Part shown: positions 58,221 to 64,000 of the stretch, one piece after another
How positions within the stretch are numbered: position 1 is the stretch's first letter
Layout of the letters: every line of letters starts with the position of its first letter
Origin: Acanthochromis polyacanthus
Taxonomy: Eukaryota; Chordata; Actinopteri; Pomacentridae
Assembly: GCF_021347895.1 (NCBI RefSeq)
Contig: NC_067132.1
Coordinates: forward strand, 28,923,757 to 28,987,756
Reading direction: 5' to 3'
Length of the DNA stretch: 64,000 bases
Notes under the pieces: generated by a model
Told to the model about the DNA's origin: nothing
Seen by the model: only the letters and a program-made list of their open reading frames with translations
Databases searched by the model: none
Made by a program: the position numbers and the translations under genes

Positions 58221-59689
58221 AGTTCAAAAACAGAGCAATCATTTTCTATCAGTTTTCTGGTGAATCAACTTATCGATCAATGGTTTCAGTTTTGTGTCAC
58301 TACTGACCTCTGCAGATGTGTTTATCATCTCTGAGGTTTTTTGCACAGTGTTGAAAATTCACTTCTGAATGTGTGCAGTGAAAATATGCATAAACAACAA
58401 CAAACATCATCAGTTGCAGATATATAAGCTACAGAGCACCATCTCCTGTTAACAGCTGCACGGCATGTGAGCTGCTGCTAAAAGGCCTGGACTGAAATAG
58501 CTCTTAGATCCACTTGACCTCTCACTCACACTTCCAGCGAGTTATTATGAGCGACCCTGACCTCACCGCTGCAGCTCAAACAATCCAACATAAACAGAAG
58601 GAGTCAGAACTTGCACCTGATAAGTATACTTGATAACACTCTGGACAAGTTGTGAAATCCATGTTTACAATGTGAAGCAGACTCCGACACTTGAATCCTA
58701 ATGTTTACCACGGTTAATCTCACATTTCCACCACCAGTGCCAATGGGGAATTCTGTATCTCTGCTCCTTTAAATATCATTTTCTTATGTTGGATGCTAAG
58801 CTTCTTGAACCCACTGACAACAACTGCAATGCTAACTGCCTACTAAACAGCTAAATGTTATTCTCGAACAACAACACTGGCGGGGAATCACAGCTTCGGC
58901 GAGTTTGCAGCACAAAATGCAAAGCATAGGTACACAATTAGTGTTGGGGATACACACACCCCTGCTGAATGCATAAATGAGTACATGCAGAATGAAAAGG
59001 GAAAAGTCCTATAGCATTTGCATCATTATATTACCTATAGTAACCTTATAAACTAGATCAGGCCTCTGCTGTGAGCCCTCCTGCTGTGAGAAGGCTGGGT
59101 CACACCCTCCCTTTACTGTCTCTTATAGAAAACTATTCCTCTGTTATTACATAATATACTATTCAATTATCTGCCTCTGGTTTTGATCACGAGTCTCCCT
59201 CTCTGTGGGTCCCTTTGCCTTTAAGCCAAACGCTTTAATCTTGTCGTCGCCGTCCCTTCCTCCCACTGTCCCTCTGTCTCGCTACTTCCCTTTCATCATC
59301 CCTCATCCTCGCCATCATTGATTTAACCTCACTTTGTATGACTGGCCTTCAGTCCCCGCAGACGCTGCCTTCCAGAGCGAATATGCTTCCGCCTTGAAAA
59401 TGACACACCTCAGTCTGAGACAGGAAACAGGACAGCCTCTAGTGGCGCACCGGCGGCACTTCAAGCGAGGATTTTTCCTCACCGAGCTCAATGTGGCTGA
59501 GAGAAACTGACATTTTCACCTTAACACGAGCTCTTATTACTGTTTTTAAAGAGCTTAAAGGCTGCTACATATTCCCCAGAGCTCAATATGCTTTCAGCTT
59601 CAGCTAAAATCACTGCAATATGCTGCAGTTTACTAGAATTCTGCATCAAATCGGAGTATATCGATTTTAAAAGTTGAAGAAAACCTACA
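58221..59689. other. Single-copy sequence, no gene seen
   Basis: No exon or repeat family recognised. Confidence 0.4.
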
Positions 59690-60860
59690 GTCGAAAAATA
59701 TGTTTGGTTAAGATGAGATAAGATTAACCCCGATGGAAATTCTTGTGCCAGATATTGATTTAAAAAAAAGTTCCTGAGCAAATAATTTTGCAAACTTACA
59801 AAGAAAGCTGATAAAACAGACCTAAACATCTTTTTTTTTAAGTTTAAGAAAATATATCATGAGGCCTGCAGCACTAAATTTGTCCCAAAGGAAATTCTCG
59901 CCTCAGATATTGCACAGAAAAACAAAATTACATAACATAAGCCAATGCAGAACAAAAAGCAGCAATGAGATATAAATTCAGGCTGCTCAGCCGACAACTT
60001 TGCAAACTTACAACAGATCACAACAGTCATTTTAAAGTGTAAGAAAACATATCATGAGGTCCAAAGCAGACCTGCACTAGTAAAAGTCCTGGCTAAATTT
60101 AGGATAAGCTAAGCCAAGATAACATGCACTAAACTGATCTAAGCTAAAATTAGATTTGATTCATTTTTTGTGCCAGATATGCTCAACAAAATAAACTGCA
60201 TAAGAACTGTACAGCCTGAAAAGTAGGCTCTTGAGGCCAACAAATTGCAATTCACAAAAAAAACTGATTAAACAGACCTTTACATTGGCTGTTGAAGTTT
60301 AAAGAAATATATCATGAGGTCTGAAGCAAACCTAAAGCCATTAAACACACCTCGTTGAATTTAAGCTAAGCTATGCTAAACTAAGCTTAAGATAAGACCA
60401 GATGAGATAAGATCCTGAAGGTAATTCTTGTGCCAGATATTGCTCTGAGCAAATCTGCAAGCAGTAAACAACGCTGGCAAAATTTGGGATAAGCTTAAGC
60501 TATGTTTTTCTTCATCCCGAACGGAAATTTTGTACGACATATTGCTAAAAACCTCAACAAAATGACATAAGAATTGTAGAGCAAGAAAAGTAGAAAAGCA
60601 ATAAGATAGAAATGAAACAGATCTTTACATCAGTCTTAAAGTTTAAGAAAAGATATCATGAGGTCTGAAGCAAACCTGCAGTGGTAAGCTAAGCGAGCTA
60701 AGATAGATCCTGAGGTAATTCTTGTGCCAGATATTGCTTCTGAAAAAGCAAAATGATATGGCATTAGAAATGCAGAAATGCCTAAAAAGTGAAAGTTAAG
60801 CTCCTGAGCAAACAACTTTGGAAAGTCCACAAAGAAGCTGACTTTGTAGGAAAAAAGAGC
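59690..60860. repeat. Degenerate tandem array, ~195-345-bp units
   Basis: tatcatgaggtctgaagc (and variants) recurs at 59855, 60050, 60310 and 60654. Each copy comes after gtttaagaaa and before ctaagctaag-type words, aattcttgtgccagatattgc and gcaaacaactttgcaaactt. Unit length varies because of internal deletions. Small minus-strand frames here are artefacts. Confidence 0.8.
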
Positions 60861-61769
60861 AGCCAACTAAATGGCATCATATGATCCTGGACTCCTGTGT
60901 TAAGATGCACTCGGGCATCAGTCATACTTTCATGTAAGTCACATGATGTTTGCAGTAGGAATGCCTCAGCGTTATTTGCCTCTCCTGCTGTTTCCCTCCC
61001 TAATCTTAGAAAACACTGCGTCCGGTCATAATAATGACTAAATCCAGCACTCCAGTTTCTGACCCATAAAGTGAAAACGCGGCGCAGCTCTTAAGGCCTG
61101 CGCTGTTTGTGTGTGCATTTGTGTAGAAGCTATGTTGTACGTGTCAGAGAGATGGATAGGAAGGGAGGAAAAGGAGTTCTGCTTAAAACCCAGCACGCAC
61201 ACACACAGTGAAGAGGCCGGATATGAATTCATTTTACGCCGAGATGAAGTTATTAATGCCTACCATCTGTTACGTCAGCTAGCTGCCAGACAAGCAGCAG
61301 CAACACAAAGAGGAATGCAGTACCCGGCTGGAGAGTTGCACACGTCAAACACTGAGACACATGATGCCACCATGGGATTGATGAATAGCCATTTTTCTGA
61401 GTTATCTACAGCCGATCCTCCGTTTACCAAGCACTAGTTGGTCCATCTCTGCAAAATACAGCCTCCAAAAGACATCACAAACATGTAATACTGAACAGGA
61501 AGGAGTCTGGAAAGGTTGTTCTAGTTCAACAATTACTTTTATCTTTATTTTAGCAAGCCTTCAGTAAGGACAATTTGAGTCTGTCATTATTTTTCCTAAA
61601 TCCCTTCAGGATTATCTCGTGTTGTCACCTACCTCTGCGCATTTTTAATCACCGTTGGGATTTAAAAGAGGAAGCTGTGAGAATAAATTGTGGGTTTGTT
61701 TGGCTTTTTTGTTTTTTATTTTATTAGTCTTCACCATCACAGAATATTGTTGTGCTTTCTTGTACATTA
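60861..61769. other. Single-copy sequence, no gene seen
   Basis: No exon recognised. The plus-strand frame at 61111-61437 has no recognisable domain and no splice context. Confidence 0.4.
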
Positions 61770-62470
61770 TACACTACAGCTCAAAAGTTTTAGGGGTCAC
61801 TTAGATATGTCCTGATTTTTGAAAGAAAAGCATATTTTCAATGAAGATTAGAAGATTTTGATCAGTTTTTTGTCTTGTTTTTGACATTTGTCCATTGTTA
61901 TGGCAATTTGTAATTTTTTGTCAACTTTTTTGTCTCTTTTTTGTTTTGTTTCGTGTCATTTGTCTAAAATTGGGGGGATTTTGTTTCTCGTTTTTCTCAT
62001 TTTATGTCTTGTTTTTGTTATTTTGGGTCTCATTTTTGTAATATTTTGTCTTGTTTTTGTTGTTTGCGTCTTTTTTTAACTACAGCAAAAGAAACACTTG
62101 GAGTTGTGGTTATTTATAGCTTAATGTGCTGTGATTTTACTGGTCACTGGAGATCAAACTGGACTGAATGTGGAACCTGAACTACAATGAGTTTGACGTC
62201 TCTCGTCTAGATATTGTCAATGTGGTAAATGACTATTCTAGCTGGAAACAGCTGATTTTAATGGAATATCTCCATAGGGGTACAGAGGAACATTTCCAGC
62301 AACCATCACTCCTGTGTTCTAATGCTACATTGTGTTAGCTAATGGTGCTGAAAGGCTCATTGATGATTAGAAAACCCTTGTGCAGTTATGTTAGCACATG
62401 AATAAAACTGTGAGTTTTCATGGAAAACATGAATTGTCTGAGAGACCCCAAACTTTTGAACTGTAGTGTA
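61770..62470. mobile_element. Second miniature-element/hAT composite
   Basis: The outer Tc1/mariner-type miniature element begins tacactacagctcaaaag at 61770 and ends acttttgaactgtagtgta at 62470. It is interrupted from about 61864 to 62204 by the minisatellite and right end of a reverse hAT-like copy (ctacaatgagtttgacgtct), followed by gtctagat (62205-62212). The interruption is at the same gtctagac site as in 16744-18109. Here the left part of the hAT copy and its left target duplication are lost. Confidence 0.85.
61864..62075. repeat. ttttgtc-type minisatellite (third hAT-borne array)
   Basis: ttttttgtcttgtttttgac and related words, as in 17036-17430 and 39553-39965 but shorter. The array begins directly at the break in the miniature element. 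Confidence 0.85.
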
Positions 62471-63712
62471 CATACACCTACACTTGTACACATCTTTACA
62501 TATAGAAACTTTAATAGGAATCATTAAAGTCAGCTCCAGTCTGAGTTCTGTCTAATAATGTGACCTCGTTTCTGATTGGCCACATTTAGCTCCTGATTCA
62601 GTTTGCGAGAGCATCCGGATGATAAATAAAACCATACTGGCATTTACACCCCTGGCTGCATAATTCACCACAGGGGAAAAACGGTGCACATGTGAGTGTG
62701 TCATGTTTGATCAACATGAGGCGCTGGAGGATTTGTTGATGAATGAGAAATTAGCTTGAACGAGGAGCTGGAGGTCGAAGGGGCTTGTCGCGGAATATTT
62801 AGACATGAAAGTAATCAAGGAAGGTTATTTCTGATGAGAGACAAGAGGGAACAATTATGTCTGCTGTCTTTGGTTCTTTTCTTCCGACTGCAGGAATCTG
62901 AAAGTCACACAGATCTCCAGATGCCGCCCAAATCGAGTGCGCAGACTGATGACTCTATCCTTCAAGTGCCATTATTGATCATTCATCGACTATTTACTCA
63001 TCAACACTAACATAAAGCCGACCCTGGCAAGCAGCCGCTTTTGTAATCAGATAGAATTAGACAATAGCAGTTCATTATTCACAACTAATTTAGACCAGAT
63101 CAGTGGGAATACGGCACAGGCAGTTGTTACCTTTATACGCATGCGTTCACCTGGCTGCTGCTTGACCTAAGCGGCTTACATTCTCTTCACTCAATTAACC
63201 ACAGTGGAAGAACTTTGCTGACGGCTTCATGTGTCACAGCTGGAGGCGGGTTAGTTTAAAGTCTATGGCCACATTAGCAGGTTTGTGAGCCAGCACAAGG
63301 GCCAAATGCAAAGGTCAGATTATGCTAACATGCTCATGAGTGTCAACTGTGGTCACCTTCTTTGTATAATGAAAGCAACATTTGCTAGACAGCACTAAAC
63401 GCACAGCACGACTGAGGCAAACCTGAAGATTTAAAGGTAAGGGCTCACCATAGTCTTCAAAAACCTAAAGAAAGTCCAGCTGGTTTCTAATGCAGCTCCA
63501 TTGAGAATCTACACAGGCGTCTACAAAGTTATTACAATTATTCCAGAAGGTGAAACGACCATCAGGACCCATTTCATGGCAATCTATCAAACTGTTATTA
63601 AGATATTTCATTAAAAAATAAAGACATACAACTGAACTAGAGGAAAGTTGGAAGGATTCATCCTCTGGAAACCATGACAGTCTGTTAAACTTCATGGCAA
63701 CCAGTGAGACAG
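62471..63712. other. Single-copy sequence, no gene seen
   Basis: No exon or repeat family recognised. Confidence 0.4.
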
Positions 63713-63988
63713 TTTGTAGTAGGATCGCAATCATATCATCGTCTGCCGCAGTGTTCACTTGTTGTCATAGTTACAGTTACCCATGCTGCTATCTGGCAAT
63801 GATACAGAAATCTTTAACAAATTCGTAGATCCAGATCATAAGCTGCATCACTGCTAAAATCTAATCACTTGGTCCTTGTGTCATTTCTGACCTCTGAAAA
63901 TTTCATCCAGATCCATTAGTCTGTTTTTGAGTAATGTTGCTAACAGACAGACAAACAAACGTACGCCGATTGTTCCTTGGTGGAGTAA
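63713..63988 (-). repeat. TTACTCC interspersed repeat, copy at right edge
   Basis: From gtttgtagtaggatcgcaat to ttggtggagtaa at 63988, reverse orientation. It is colinear with the start-side half of the family (cacttgttgtcatagttac; aatgatacagaaatctttaac; gacagacaaacaaacg). The tail half is absent, so it is truncated at the tail side. Confidence 0.8.
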
Positions 63989-64000
63989 TAATTGGAAAAA

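Noticed and set aside
1..64000. Search for CRISPR arrays, tRNA/rRNA genes, operons or phage modules
   Set aside because: The tandem repeats here lack equal-length unique spacers. The tRNA-like segments are SINE heads. Gene density, microsatellites and transposon families are those of a vertebrate.

Overview
The window looks like teleost fish genomic DNA, probably percomorph. It is AT-leaning and intron/intergenic in character, with long GT/CA microsatellites. It carries a typical fish repeat set: Tc1-like transposons, a 'tacactaccgttcaaaag' type miniature inverted-repeat element, a hAT-like 'caggggtgtcaaa' element, tRNA-derived SINEs, an ISL2EU-like fragment and broken LINEs. About a third of the bases fall in repeats I could delimit. 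There are no bacterial-type genes, operons, tRNA or rRNA genes or CRISPR arrays. Nearly all long open frames are chance frames or repeat remnants.

The one convincing host coding exon is on the minus strand at 10301-10357. It encodes the 19 residues MTTAKEGNAPSKAAQQQDQ, with an in-frame upstream stop, an A at -3 and a GT donor straight after the last codon. This matches the alternative first exon of the short isoform of DPP6 (DPPX-S), the Kv4 potassium-channel auxiliary subunit, in length, sequence and exon phase. A CpG-dense block (about 9930-10360) and a CT-rich sense-strand leader (about 10400-10720) surround it. On this reading, 1-10300 is the start of the first intron. Positions 10358-64000 are promoter plus either upstream intergenic DNA or an intron of longer dpp6 isoforms. 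Exon 2 (membrane segment) is not in the window.

Layout: 312-2848, triplicated 1.02-kb unit; 4722-6021, hAT-like element with two nested insertions; 7.9 kb, GT microsatellite; 9.9-10.8 kb, dpp6 first exon and promoter; 12.4-13.2 and 26.8-27.8 kb, LINE 3'-end remnants joined to a 'TTACTCC' repeat; 16.26-18.11 kb, ISL2EU-like fragment then a miniature element broken by a hAT copy and a SINE; 19.15-20.67 kb, full-length dead Tc1 transposon; 23.4-24.6 kb, tandem array; 30.6-31.8 kb, minisatellite; 32.9-33.5 kb, inverted tail-to-tail repeat; 35.9-38.5 kb, locally amplified repeat; 39.4-40.0 kb, hAT fragment with minisatellite; 43.5-44.1 kb, LINE reverse-transcriptase remnant; 48.5-49.5 kb, Tc1-like transposase fragments; 51.1 kb, intact miniature element; 54.6 kb, GT microsatellite; 58.1 kb, SINE; 59.7-60.9 kb, degenerate array; 61.8-62.5 kb, second miniature-element/hAT composite; 63.7-64.0 kb, another TTACTCC copy. 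The stretches between are single-copy; several are good candidates for conserved regulatory elements, but conservation cannot be judged from one sequence. I found no new multi-gene system. The most informative signals are the dpp6 exon and the nested repeat history.
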